Counted from the first letter of the stretch, positions 7,061 through 13,747 are shown. The stretch: DNA of 13,884 bases from an uncultured Clostridia bacterium (GCA_946541285.1 CAMNJG010000022.1:1-13884); one strand, 5' to 3'. Notes: generated by a model not told the origin, from the sequence alone. Made by a program: numbers and translations.

Positions 7061-7071
7061 CGGTTAACCGT
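7060..7071. promoter_or_regulatory. perfect 12-bp palindrome at the -35 box of the hom promoter
   Basis: ACGGTTAACCGT is a perfect palindrome that shares one base with the -35 element and spans the stop codon of the upstream Kae1-like gene. A dimeric repressor or activator bound here would sit on the -35 face. It could also be a coincidence of coding sequence. No U-run follows, so it is not a terminator. Confidence 0.35.
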
Positions 7072-8110
7072 TCCGGTACTGTTGATTTTTCGCCGCGCGG
7101 TCACGCAAATACGCATCCATGCCCAGACGCGCGGTTCCCACCGCGTTGTCGGACGACAGCGCAGGATCTCCAAAAAACACCTCTAATCCCCGGCGTTCCA
7201 GTGCCGGGCGGATCTGTCCGCGCAGAAAGCGGCTTGATGCCACGCCTCCTGCCAGAATCACCTGTACGACCTGCTCCTGACGGGCTGCTTCCGAAACAAG
7301 GGCGACAATCACATCCGCGATGCGGAAAAACAGCTCTGCCGCGACCTTTGTCAGAGGCAGTTCCTGCCGCGCGGCTTTCTGGCACAGTGTCTCCGTTCCG
7401 GAGAGATTGACACTGGTGCCATTATGATAGATCGGTCCCAGCAGCGGTTCCTCAAACACACGGCGCTTCCGGCTGGAAAAATGATACGGTACTTCTGCCA
7501 TTCCTTCCAGCGCTGCCTCGTCCATGCGTTTTCCCGCGGGAAAAGACATCCCGTAAGCCACACCCGTCCTGTCAATGAGCTGCCCGAAGGACAGATCCTT
7601 CGACCCTCCTGTGATCCGGACCGGTGTACATCCTTCCAGCAGGAGCAGCTCACTGGTTCCTCCGGACAGATGAAAAGCCAGGGATTTCTGTGCCTGTGGC
7701 AGCACTCCTGCAACCGCTGCGATATGTCCCTCCTGATGTGAAAAGCGGTAAATCGGAACACGCAGCGCGGACGCTACGCATTCTGCTGTACGCAGTCCGG
7801 CCATAAACACCGGCATGTAGGATCCTTCTTCCGGTCTTGGCTTCGAGCTGGCAGACACGGCACAGATTTCTGTCCCCTGTTCCTTCAGCTGATGACAAAC
7901 GGCCGACGTCAGTCCCGGAAGATTCGCCATATGCTGAAAAAAGGCCTGCGACTGACGCAGGCCTCTGTCTCCTTTTTTTACATCCAGCAGCCGGCGTTCC
8001 TCCGCGAGAACACTTCCGTCCTCCCGCACCGCAGCAACAGAAGTAGTGTACGCACTGGTATCAAAAGCCAGCACTGCGGATGGCCATTCCTGTCCGGGAT
8101 TACTCTGCAT
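7064..8110 (-). CDS. divergent TsaD/Kae1-like protein (Gcp/M22 ASKHA family paralogue)
   Basis: Member of the TsaD/Kae1 fold family, whose orthodox member adds the threonylcarbamoyl group of t6A37 to tRNA; the function of this branch is not established. The 348 residues show an N-terminal AFDTSAYTTSVA phosphate loop and HQEGHIAAV with the two metal-ligand histidines His125 and His129. SGGTSELLL is at 149-157, LAGGVASSRFLR at 286-297 and the third metal ligand Asp321 in SSDNAVGTA. Differences from canonical TsaD are GGT where GGHT is expected, and NLSGTETL in place of the SFSGLKT block. Metal binding therefore seems kept while the substrate region is changed. Its ATG lies 11 bases inside the end of nusB, with GGTGAG upstream, so translation is coupled. 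A genuine tsaD is expected elsewhere in the genome. A terminator-shaped hairpin lies in codons 49-58. Confidence 0.8.
   Translation of the reverse strand: MQSNPGQEWPSAVLAFDTSAYTTSVAAVREDGSVLAEERRLLDVKKGDRGLRQSQAFFQHMANLPGLTSAVCHQLKEQGTEICAVSASSKPRPEEGSYMPVFMAGLRTAECVASALRVPIYRFSHQEGHIAAVAGVLPQAQKSLAFHLSGGTSELLLLEGCTPVRITGGSKDLSFGQLIDRTGVAYGMSFPAGKRMDEAALEGMAEVPYHFSSRKRRVFEEPLLGPIYHNGTSVNLSGTETLCQKAARQELPLTKVAAELFFRIADVIVALVSEAARQEQVVQVILAGGVASSRFLRGQIRPALERRGLEVFFGDPALSSDNAVGTARLGMDAYLRDRAAKNQQYRNG
7937..7964 (-). terminator. terminator-shaped hairpin inside the Kae1-like gene
   Basis: On the minus strand AGGCCTGCG (7964-7956), loop TCAGT and CGCAGGCCT (7950-7942) form a perfect 9-bp GC-rich stem. 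It is followed at once by a run of six T (7942-7937, the first shared with the stem). This is the textbook shape of a Rho-independent terminator, about 146 bases into the Kae1-like coding sequence and about 135 bases after the nusB stop. In cells, translation through it may suppress it. Structure is certain; function is inferred. Confidence 0.55.
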
Positions 8111-8501
8111 TTTCTCTCACCAGGCTTCCCAGCAGACCATTGATAAATCCCGGCGATTTTTCTGTGCCATACTTCTTCGCCAGTTCTACAGCTTCGTTAA
8201 TGGCAACTTCCTCCGGGACCCCGCTGTCATACAGAATCTCCGCCGCGGCAATGCGCAGGATGGACAGATCAACGGCAGACATACGGTTCAGCTTCCAGTT
8301 TTTGCTGTTCCTTTCGATGGCTTCATCGAGAAACGGTCTGTTCGCGATAATCGTCTCGAGAACCGTTTTAAAATAAGGACTCGGTGTCTCTTCCAGATAC
8401 TGTTCACAGAACGATTCATATGCCAGCATACTGAAATCATGATTCATATGCATCTCATAAACGAGCTTCATGAGATTTTCTCTTTCAGTTCTTCGGTTCA
8501 T
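8100..8501 (-). CDS. nusB: transcription antitermination factor NusB
   Basis: Small all-helical RNA-binding protein that, with S10 (NusE), binds boxA in rRNA leaders and helps processive antitermination. At 133 residues it is typical in length. It begins MNRRTERENLMKLVYEM, the family N-terminus, and carries LSILRIAAAEILY and EVAINEAVELAKKYGTEKSPGFINGLLG, the conserved C-terminal core. The frame stays open 20 codons further upstream, but AGGAGG six bases before the ATG at 8501 and the family start fix it here. It overlaps the end of asp23 by 17 bases and the start of the Kae1-like gene by 11 bases, indicating translational coupling. The asp23-nusB order matches yqhY-nusB of Bacillus subtilis. 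Confidence 0.96.
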   Translation of the reverse strand: MNRRTERENLMKLVYEMHMNHDFSMLAYESFCEQYLEETPSPYFKTVLETIIANRPFLDEAIERNSKNWKLNRMSAVDLSILRIAAAEILYDSGVPEEVAINEAVELAKKYGTEKSPGFINGLLGSLVRENAE

Positions 8502-8856
8502 CGGTTTCCTCCTGCGGAGCGGTAAAATGGATCTTCTGAACGTGAATATTGACCACATCAACCGTCAGTCCCTGTACCGACTCCACACGCTTCTTCACCC
8601 GTTCCTGCACATTCCAGGCAACGGACGGGATATTAAATCCATACTCTGTCACAAGCGTCATATCAATCATAATCTGATCTCCCGTCCGGCTCACCCGGAC
8701 ACCGGGAGCATCGACTGCCCTGCGAAGGAGATTTCCCTGGATGGTTTCCGTAATCCCGGGCATCAGGGAATATACCCCGGGAGTCTCCAGCGCGACTTCC
8801 GCAGCAGCCAGAGCAATCATTTCTTCCGATGCTTCCTGTTCCATCTCCTCAGCCAT
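8485..8856 (-). CDS. Asp23/Gls24 family envelope stress response protein
   Basis: Small protein of the alkaline-shock Asp23/Gls24 family (YqhY group in Bacillus). Members are membrane-associated or cytoplasmic and linked to envelope stress and lipid homeostasis; a biochemical activity is not established. The 123 residues show the family core: IALAAAEVALETPGVYSL near 14-31, IMIDMTLVTEYGFNIPSVAWNVQERVKKRVE in the middle, and a beta segment VVNIHVQKIHF. It lacks a transmembrane segment. GGAGGAG stands just before the ATG, 14 bases after the U32 gene stop. Placement directly before nusB is conserved in Firmicutes. Confidence 0.93.
   Translation of the reverse strand: MAEEMEQEASEEMIALAAAEVALETPGVYSLMPGITETIQGNLLRRAVDAPGVRVSRTGDQIMIDMTLVTEYGFNIPSVAWNVQERVKKRVESVQGLTVDVVNIHVQKIHFTAPQEETDEPKN
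8508..8513 (-). promoter_or_regulatory. ribosome binding site deciding the nusB start
   Basis: A consensus AGGAGG inside the end of the asp23 gene, 6 bases before the ATG at 8501. It rules out the upstream in-frame ATGs as main starts. Confidence 0.85.
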
Positions 8857-8870
8857 GGCTTCTCCTCCAT

Positions 8871-10121
8871 CTATCCGTCCTCGTCCGTTTTCCGTCTGCG
8901 CCGGAGCAGATAACCCGGAGCGACCGGATACTTTGTCCGGAACGATACGGTCATCTGCGCGTGAGGAGCTACTTCGATGACTTCGCCCTCAATATTCCGC
9001 ATCTCACCCACTGTCTGCGTAAAAAAGCCGGTACTTCCCGGACCGAAAATCTCGATCTCATCCTCCGTCCGGAAATTGTTCCGCTGTTCGATCACCGCAA
9101 TATGGGAATCCTGATCATATGACAGGACTTTCCCGACAAAATCATAATTGCGGATATAGGAACTGGATTCATAATTCTGCGCATCCGCGTCCGGCTTTCC
9201 GTAGAAGAATCCCGTTGTAAAACGCCGGTGGCTTGCCTTGGTCAGTTCTGACATCCATTCCTCACGGAAATAGTAATGTTCCGGATCCCGGTAATACTCA
9301 TTAATGGCCTCCCGGTAGACACGCAGCACGGTCGCGAGATAAAAAACGGATTTCATACGGCCTTCAATCTTGGCGCTGGCAATCCCGGCCTCCGCGATAT
9401 CCGGAATGTGTTCGATCATGCAGAGATCTTTGGAATTGAAGACATAAGATCCGCCTTCATCCTCATAAACCGGAAAATATTCCCCCGGTCGCTTTTCTTC
9501 CATCAGCGCGTATTTCCAGCGGCACGGATGCGCGCAGGCCCCGCGGTTGGAATCCCGGCCGGTCATGAAGTTACTCATCAGGCAGCGGCCGGAATAGGAC
9601 ATACACATCGCGCCATGCACAAAAACTTCAATTTCCATATCTTCCGGAAGGTTCGCGCGAAATTCCCTCAGTTCCTCCATCGACATTTCGCGCGCGGCAA
9701 CGATCCGCCTGACACCGTAATCGTACCAGAACCGCGCGGTCATGTAATTCGTCGTATTGGCCTGTGTGCTGAGATGAAGCTCCGCGTCAGGACGCTTCTG
9801 TTTCAGTATGGTGATTACCCCCGGATCCGACACCAGAAAAGCATCGATTTCAATATCCGCGATGGAATCCAGGAATGCCGGAAGTTCTGCGATATCTTCG
9901 TTGTGCGCGAAAATATTGACTGTCATGTATACACGGACACCCCTGCTGTGCGCGTACGCGGTTCCTTCCTTCATCTCTTCGTGTGTGAAGTTGCCCGCCT
10001 GTGTCCGGAGTGAGAAAACAGAACCGCCGAAATAGACGGCATCTGCCCCGTAATCCACGGCTGTCTTCAGTTTTTCCAGATCGCCGGCCGGAGCCAGCAG
10101 TTCAATTTTCTGTGTTCTCAT
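8871..10121 (-). CDS. trhP: U32 family protein, TrhP-like tRNA uridine-34 hydroxylase
   Basis: Iron-sulfur protein of the former peptidase U32 family. In Escherichia coli (YegQ) and Bacillus subtilis (YrrN/YrrO) members carry out prephenate-dependent 5-hydroxylation of tRNA wobble uridine 34. The 416 residues start with the TIM-barrel strand IELLAPAGDLEKLKTAVDYG. The cluster motif has Cys173 and Cys180 in AMCMSYSGRC, and Cys196 and Cys200 in RGACAHPC. Cys234 in SKDLCMI is further conserved in the family. A C-terminal beta domain (about 325-405) is present. Length resembles YrrO (TrhP2); no separate YrrN-like partner is in the window. It lies 33 bases after the TrmR-like methyltransferase, the enzyme that would methylate its product. 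The GGAGGG SD is rather close to the ATG. Family is certain; tRNA role is by homology and context. Confidence 0.88.
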   Translation of the reverse strand: MRTQKIELLAPAGDLEKLKTAVDYGADAVYFGGSVFSLRTQAGNFTHEEMKEGTAYAHSRGVRVYMTVNIFAHNEDIAELPAFLDSIADIEIDAFLVSDPGVITILKQKRPDAELHLSTQANTTNYMTARFWYDYGVRRIVAAREMSMEELREFRANLPEDMEIEVFVHGAMCMSYSGRCLMSNFMTGRDSNRGACAHPCRWKYALMEEKRPGEYFPVYEDEGGSYVFNSKDLCMIEHIPDIAEAGIASAKIEGRMKSVFYLATVLRVYREAINEYYRDPEHYYFREEWMSELTKASHRRFTTGFFYGKPDADAQNYESSSYIRNYDFVGKVLSYDQDSHIAVIEQRNNFRTEDEIEIFGPGSTGFFTQTVGEMRNIEGEVIEVAPHAQMTVSFRTKYPVAPGYLLRRRRKTDEDG

Positions 10122-10154
10122 GATCCCTCCGAACTGCAGAAAGAATAACGGGCG

Positions 10155-10826
10155 TCAGCACTCCCGGACATATGAAAGAGAAATCCCGTCTCCCACTGTC
10201 ATCACGGAAGTTTCGACTGCAGGATCTGATGTGATCTTTTCCAGAAATACCCGCATCCGTTTAATACTGGTATGATGTCTCCTCGGAGAAGAATCATAGC
10301 CTTCATCGGTCACGGATCCCCTGAGCAGGACATTGTCGCAGACAATGACACTGCCGGGCCTGCAGTGAGGAATCGCCCGTTCCCAGTACCGGAGATAATG
10401 ACTCTTCGCCGCATCGATAAAGACCAGGTCAAACACTCCGTCCAGCTCTGTGAGAAGGATCTCCGCATCTCCTTTTAACACTGTAATCTGTTCCTGATAT
10501 CCGAGCTTCTCTATATTGCGCTCTGCCTGTAACGCCAGCTCAGGATCTCTTTCCATCGTCACGATTTTCACCGATGGATCAGACGCCCCGGCGAAGCAGA
10601 TGGAAGAATACCCGATGGCTGTCCCGATTTCCAGGATACGGGCAGGACGGAGCATACGGATCAGCGTAACCAGGAATCGTTCTGTGTCCCGCAGGATCAC
10701 CGGAATCCCGCACTGCTCCGCTTCTGTCCTCAGGCTCGCGATGTCCTGATCAGGAGGGCGGTAAAATCCGTCCACATATTCCGTTACTTTTTCATTAATT
10801 ATGTATCTGTTATGATCGACTTTCAT
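10155..10826 (-). CDS. trmR: SAM-dependent O-methyltransferase, TrmR-like (tRNA mo5U34)
   Basis: Class I methyltransferase of the metal-dependent catechol-O-methyltransferase-like family. The B. subtilis member TrmR (YrrM) methylates 5-hydroxyuridine 34 to 5-methoxyuridine in tRNA. The 223 residues show the SAM-binding motif ILEIGTAIGYSS at 64-75, the acidic VTMERDPE at 89-96, FIDAAKSHY at 136-144 with probable metal ligand Asp138, and VCDNVLLRGSV at 162-172 with Asp164 and Asn165. It sits between mltG (5 bases upstream) and the TrhP-like gene (33 bases downstream), the yrrL-yrrM-yrrN/O order of Bacillus. That order supports the tRNA assignment over caffeoyl-CoA-type chemistry. There is no good SD before the ATG, so expression probably depends on coupling to mltG. 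Confidence 0.88.
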   Translation of the reverse strand: MKVDHNRYIINEKVTEYVDGFYRPPDQDIASLRTEAEQCGIPVILRDTERFLVTLIRMLRPARILEIGTAIGYSSICFAGASDPSVKIVTMERDPELALQAERNIEKLGYQEQITVLKGDAEILLTELDGVFDLVFIDAAKSHYLRYWERAIPHCRPGSVIVCDNVLLRGSVTDEGYDSSPRRHHTSIKRMRVFLEKITSDPAVETSVMTVGDGISLSYVREC

Positions 10827-10831
10827 TCTGG

Positions 10832-11878
10832 CTATTTCTTTAACGAAGACAGATACTCCTGCTTATATTTTGCGAATTCGCTGTCGGTAACCGCGAAATT
10901 ATGGGAACCGTCTCCTTTCGCGCTGACAACATAGAACAGATAATCCGTCTCATTCGGCTGTAAGGCAGCTTTGATCGAGGCTTTTCCCGGGGAAGCGATC
11001 GGTCCCGGCGGCAGCCCTTCATTGAGGTAGGTATTGTATGGTGACTGGACTTTCAGGTCACTGTTATACAGACGTTCTTTCACATTGCCTAACGCATACT
11101 GGACTGTAGCATCGATCTGCAGCTTCATGTTTTTATCCAGTCGATTATAGATGACGCTCGCGACATCCGCGCGTTCGCTGTCCAGCCTGGCCTCCCTCTC
11201 GATCAGAGAAGCGACTGTCACAATTTCCATCTGGGAATAGTCGGAAACAATATCTTCATTTGCTCCCTTTTTTGCCTTTTTATAGACTTCATCGAAACGC
11301 GCGAGCATTTTATCGATAATCTGGTGAACTTCCACGTTTTCAAAGAACTGATACGAATCCGGATACAGGAAGCCTTCCAGCCGGTGTTCATCCGTCAGCA
11401 TATCGTCCATAAACCCATAATCAAACTTCCCGTTTTCGGTTTCTTCCAGGAAATCCTCAGCATCACAGAGTCCTTTGTCTTCCAGCCGTTCCGCGATCTG
11501 TTTCAGATTGTATCCCTCAGGGATGGTCACTTCCACGGTATTTTCATTGCTCCTGCCTTCTACCAGAATCTTTTCGATTTCGTCCATCGTCATCGAGGGA
11601 GACAGGTCATAAGTACCGGCTTTGTATTCCGCGTGATCCAGCCTGGACTTCAGCTGAAATGCCGGCAGACTGGAAATCAGTCCTTTTTTGTCAAGAAGTT
11701 CCGCAATCCCCGTGGTCGTGCTTCCTTTTTCAATTTTTACGGAAACCGTCGATTTGTCGTTTCTGTCCGCCGGCTGCTGCATCGCCCTGAAAAGCAGGAA
11801 CACTCTGGTGGTAATCACCAGGATAATCACCAGGATAACGATCAGAACAACTTTAAAAAGATTTCTGGTGCCTGACAT
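10832..11878 (-). CDS. mltG: endolytic murein transglycosylase MltG (YceG-like)
   Basis: Membrane-anchored lytic transglycosylase that cuts nascent glycan strands and so sets their length. The 348 residues have a short basic N-terminus, a single membrane segment at about 8-31 (VVLIVILVIILVI), a LysM-like region around 45-105 and 117-145, and the YceG catalytic domain. The catalytic Glu227 lies in ASLIEREA, equivalent to Glu218 of E. coli MltG. YNRLDKNMKLQIDATVQYALG and the C-terminal SPYNTYLNEGLPPGPIASPG are family hallmarks. A strong AAGGAGG SD precedes the ATG. It follows an intrinsic terminator after efp, so its expression needs read-through or an unrecognised promoter. Confidence 0.96.
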   Translation of the reverse strand: MSGTRNLFKVVLIVILVIILVITTRVFLLFRAMQQPADRNDKSTVSVKIEKGSTTTGIAELLDKKGLISSLPAFQLKSRLDHAEYKAGTYDLSPSMTMDEIEKILVEGRSNENTVEVTIPEGYNLKQIAERLEDKGLCDAEDFLEETENGKFDYGFMDDMLTDEHRLEGFLYPDSYQFFENVEVHQIIDKMLARFDEVYKKAKKGANEDIVSDYSQMEIVTVASLIEREARLDSERADVASVIYNRLDKNMKLQIDATVQYALGNVKERLYNSDLKVQSPYNTYLNEGLPPGPIASPGKASIKAALQPNETDYLFYVVSAKGDGSHNFAVTDSEFAKYKQEYLSSLKK

Positions 11879-11879
11879 G

Positions 11880-11897
11880 GTTTTCCTCCTTGAAAAC
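11880..11897 (-). promoter_or_regulatory. hairpin presenting the mltG Shine-Dalgarno in its loop
   Basis: On the minus strand GTTTTC and GAAAAC form a perfect 6-bp stem around the six-base loop AAGGAG, which is the core of the mltG ribosome binding site. It lies just after the efp terminator hairpin. The stem is AT-rich and weak, so an effect on translation is only possible. Confidence 0.35.
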
Positions 11898-11905
11898 TCT
11901 GTACC

Positions 11906-11943
11906 AAAAAAGCTGCCCCGGAAGCTGAGCCCCCGGAACAGCT
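11906..11943 (-). terminator. intrinsic terminator after efp
   Basis: AGCTGTTCCGG (11943-11933) pairs with CCGGGGCAGCT (11921-11911) over 11 bp, counting two U-G wobbles, around an 11-base loop. A run of six T follows (11911-11906, the first shared with the stem). It starts 6 bases after the efp stop codon. It should end or attenuate the upstream rnj-papA-efp transcript. Confidence 0.87.
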
Positions 11944-11949
11944 CCTGTA

Positions 11950-12519
11950 TTATTTTTCGGCCTTGGCCCTGCCAAGATATTCACCTGTCCGTGTGTCGAT
12001 CTGGATGAGCTCACCTTCTTCGATAAAGATCGGTACCTGTACAACCGCGCCGGTCTCGACTGTTGCCGCCTTGGTGACATTCGTCGCCGTATTGCCCTTG
12101 ACACCCGGCTCTGTCTCCGTTACGACAAGATTGACAAAATTCGGAGCTTCTACACTGAAAGCGTTTCCGTCATAGAATTTGATCGTGACTTCATCATTTT
12201 CCTTGATGTATGGAATCGCGTCCTCAACCTGTTCCTGTGAAAGAGGAATCATATCATACGTCTCTCCATCCATGAAATAGTAGAGGTCGCCATCTGTGTA
12301 ACTGTACTGCATCTTTTTGGTTTCGATCATGGCATTCTCAAACTTGTCGTTTGGATTGAACGCTTCCTCCCTGGTCGCCCCGGTAAGGATATTTCTGTAC
12401 TTTGTCCTGACAAAAGCCGCTCCTTTACCTGGTTTGACATGCTGGAAATCCAGCACAACATGCGGTTCACCGTTCAGTACAAATGTAATGCCTTTTCTGA
12501 AATCTCCCGCTGTTACCAT
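11950..12519 (-). CDS. efp: translation elongation factor P
   Basis: tRNA-shaped protein that binds between ribosomal P and E sites and relieves stalling at consecutive prolines. The 189 residues cover the three OB-type beta domains. The N-terminal domain carries HVKPGKGAAFVRTK, whose tip Lys32 is the residue that in Bacillus subtilis carries 5-aminopentanol. The C-terminal domain ends with the signature VQVPIFIEEGELIQIDTRTGEYLGR. The frame is open six codons further upstream, but GGGAGG 8 bases before the ATG at 12519 and the usual MVTAGDFRKG start decide for the shorter form. It lies 110 bases after the Xaa-Pro aminopeptidase, the papA-efp pair seen in Bacillus and many Clostridia. A terminator follows the stop by 6 bases. 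Confidence 0.97.
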   Translation of the reverse strand: MVTAGDFRKGITFVLNGEPHVVLDFQHVKPGKGAAFVRTKYRNILTGATREEAFNPNDKFENAMIETKKMQYSYTDGDLYYFMDGETYDMIPLSQEQVEDAIPYIKENDEVTIKFYDGNAFSVEAPNFVNLVVTETEPGVKGNTATNVTKAATVETGAVVQVPIFIEEGELIQIDTRTGEYLGRAKAEK

Positions 12520-12527
12520 AATATTTT

Positions 12528-12533
12528 CCTCCC
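12528..12533 (-). promoter_or_regulatory. ribosome binding site deciding the efp start
   Basis: GGGAGG with an 8-base spacer to the ATG at 12519. It lies inside the six extra codons of the longer frame, so the longer start at 12537 is unlikely. Confidence 0.85.
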
Positions 12534-12598
12534 ACATGCTCTGCGGACACTGTCAGGATCCAGAGATCAGACCCGTCACCCGTTCAGCGGTCCGCGTC

Positions 12599-12625
12599 GG
12601 AAACAGCCTGAAAATCCGCTGTTCC
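12599..12625 (-). other. hairpin in the papA-efp intergenic leader
   Basis: On the minus strand GGAACAGC pairs with GCTGTTTCC over 8 bp with a single bulged T. No U-run follows, so it is not a terminator. The remaining leader to 12520 is GC-rich and has a tandem ACGGGTG/ACGGGTC and further short inverted repeats. I recognise no riboswitch class. A TATAAT-like stretch overlaps the papA stop near 12630-12640, without a convincing -35. Confidence 0.4.
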
Positions 12626-12629
12626 TCAG

Positions 12630-13715
12630 TTATAATATAATGAGTTTTTTTTCTGATTCAGTAAAATTAATTATACCATTCTCTGTGATCGCGCACAAGT
12701 CCTCGACACGGACACCGAATTCTCCGGGGAGATAGATTCCCGGCTCATCGGTCAGCAGCATTCCTGCCTGCAGGACATCTTCGCTGACCGGACTGGCAAA
12801 CGGAGTCTCATGGATTTCCAGGCCGGTTCCGTGTCCCAGGGAATGTCCGAAGCATCCCTGAAACCCCGCCCGGTCAATGACATCCCTCGCGGCCTTATCG
12901 ACATCGGCGGCACGCACTCCCGGCTTCATGGCTTCCGCGGCGGCTCTCTGCGCCTCCAGTACCGTTTCATATACCAGGCGCTGCCGGTCTGTGACACTTC
13001 CGACAGCGACAGTCCGGGTCATATCCGAACAGTAACCTTCATAAATACATCCGAAATCCATCGTCACGAAATCTCCGGTTTCGATCAGCTTGTCACTGGG
13101 TTCTCCATGCGGCATGGAGGAACGTGCGCCGGATACACAGATCGTATCAAAGGAAAGCCCGGAGGCTCCCAGTTCTCTCATTTTCAGTTCCAGCTTCAGC
13201 GCGATTTCTTTTTCGCTGATCCCCGGACGGATCTCACCCAGGATATACTCAAAGGCCAGATCGCCGATATGCTCCGCCTTTTTTGTCGCTTCCAGTTCAT
13301 ACTCGTCCTTGATGCTCCGGATTTTTTCCGTCACACCATCAAAATTTTCGACGTACATCTCCGGAAGCGCCTGCTCGATCTTTTTCATCGTAGCGACCGA
13401 CGTATGGCTGTATTCTGTCGCCAGGACATTAAAGTCCATTTCCTTCAGGAAATCCAGCAGCTTATAATCATTCCCGGATTCGACAATCTCAAACAGCGGC
13501 TTCCATTCCTGCGCGGCTTCCAGATAACGGAAATCCGTTATCAGATAATTCTTTTCATGTGTAATCAGTACATGAAAAGACGTAGAGTGGAACATCGACA
13601 GATAGTATTTGTTTTCACTCTTCGCGGGCAGGAAAGCTTCCGCGTTTTTTTCCTTTAGACAGCGGCGGATTTCACTGATCCTTTTCTCAAGGCGTTCTGC
13701 AGTTTCCTTTTCCAA
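12630..13715 (-). CDS. papA: Xaa-Pro aminopeptidase (M24B metallopeptidase)
   Basis: Cytoplasmic peptidase that removes an N-terminal residue preceding proline. Residues 1 to about 130 form the creatinase-type N-terminal domain and 135-361 the pita-bread catalytic domain. The five dinuclear metal ligands are visible: Asp220 in TMDFG, Asp231 in CSDMTRT, His295 in GHSLGHGTG, Glu324 in TDEPGIYLPG and Glu338 in RVEDL. The catalytic histidines are in PHGEPS (His203) and EIHE (His302). At 361 residues it matches the short Bacillus YqhT form. The start is TTG at 13715, supported by GGAGG 9 bases upstream; no ATG is available until codon 41. It begins 32 bases after the RNase J stop. Pairing with efp makes sense because both deal with proline-rich peptides, though the link is only inferred. 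Confidence 0.95.
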   Translation of the reverse strand: MEKETAERLEKRISEIRRCLKEKNAEAFLPAKSENKYYLSMFHSTSFHVLITHEKNYLITDFRYLEAAQEWKPLFEIVESGNDYKLLDFLKEMDFNVLATEYSHTSVATMKKIEQALPEMYVENFDGVTEKIRSIKDEYELEATKKAEHIGDLAFEYILGEIRPGISEKEIALKLELKMRELGASGLSFDTICVSGARSSMPHGEPSDKLIETGDFVTMDFGCIYEGYCSDMTRTVAVGSVTDRQRLVYETVLEAQRAAAEAMKPGVRAADVDKAARDVIDRAGFQGCFGHSLGHGTGLEIHETPFASPVSEDVLQAGMLLTDEPGIYLPGEFGVRVEDLCAITENGIINFTESEKKLIIL

Positions 13716-13724
13716 TTTGTGATT

Positions 13725-13729
13725 CCTCC
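13725..13729 (-). promoter_or_regulatory. ribosome binding site for the TTG start of papA
   Basis: GGAGG with a 9-base spacer to TTG at 13715. It is the only SD near the beginning of the reading frame and so supports a non-ATG start. Confidence 0.8.
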
Positions 13730-13747
13730 GATCAGGGGTCCTCTTTC

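Noticed and set aside
6082..7410. 442-codon plus-strand open frame opposite hom and the Kae1-like gene
   Set aside because: It runs antisense across two conserved genes and the hom promoter, has no recognisable domain, and its length is a side effect of codon use on the other strand.
8502..8561. 20-residue N-terminal extension of NusB
   Set aside because: It lies in the asp23 coding sequence, and AGGAGG points to the ATG at 8501.
9003..9025. Hairpin CCGG/CCGG followed by six T on the minus strand inside the U32 gene
   Set aside because: Only 4 bp of stem; too weak to call a terminator.
9276..10013. 245-codon plus-strand frame opposite the U32 gene
   Set aside because: Shadow of a complete conserved gene with intact cluster cysteines.
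12520..12537. Six-residue N-terminal extension of EF-P
   Set aside because: The SD for the usual start lies within it, and EF-P proteins normally begin near MVTAGDFRKG.
12630..12655. Terminator-like element on the plus strand: AT-rich hairpin followed by eight T
   Set aside because: No plus-strand gene leads into it, the stem is weak (CTCA/TGAG plus four A-T pairs with a bulge), and the T-run is explained by lysine codons of papA.
12810..13658. 282-codon plus-strand frame opposite papA
   Set aside because: The minus strand encodes an intact M24B peptidase with all metal ligands; the antisense product shows no domain.
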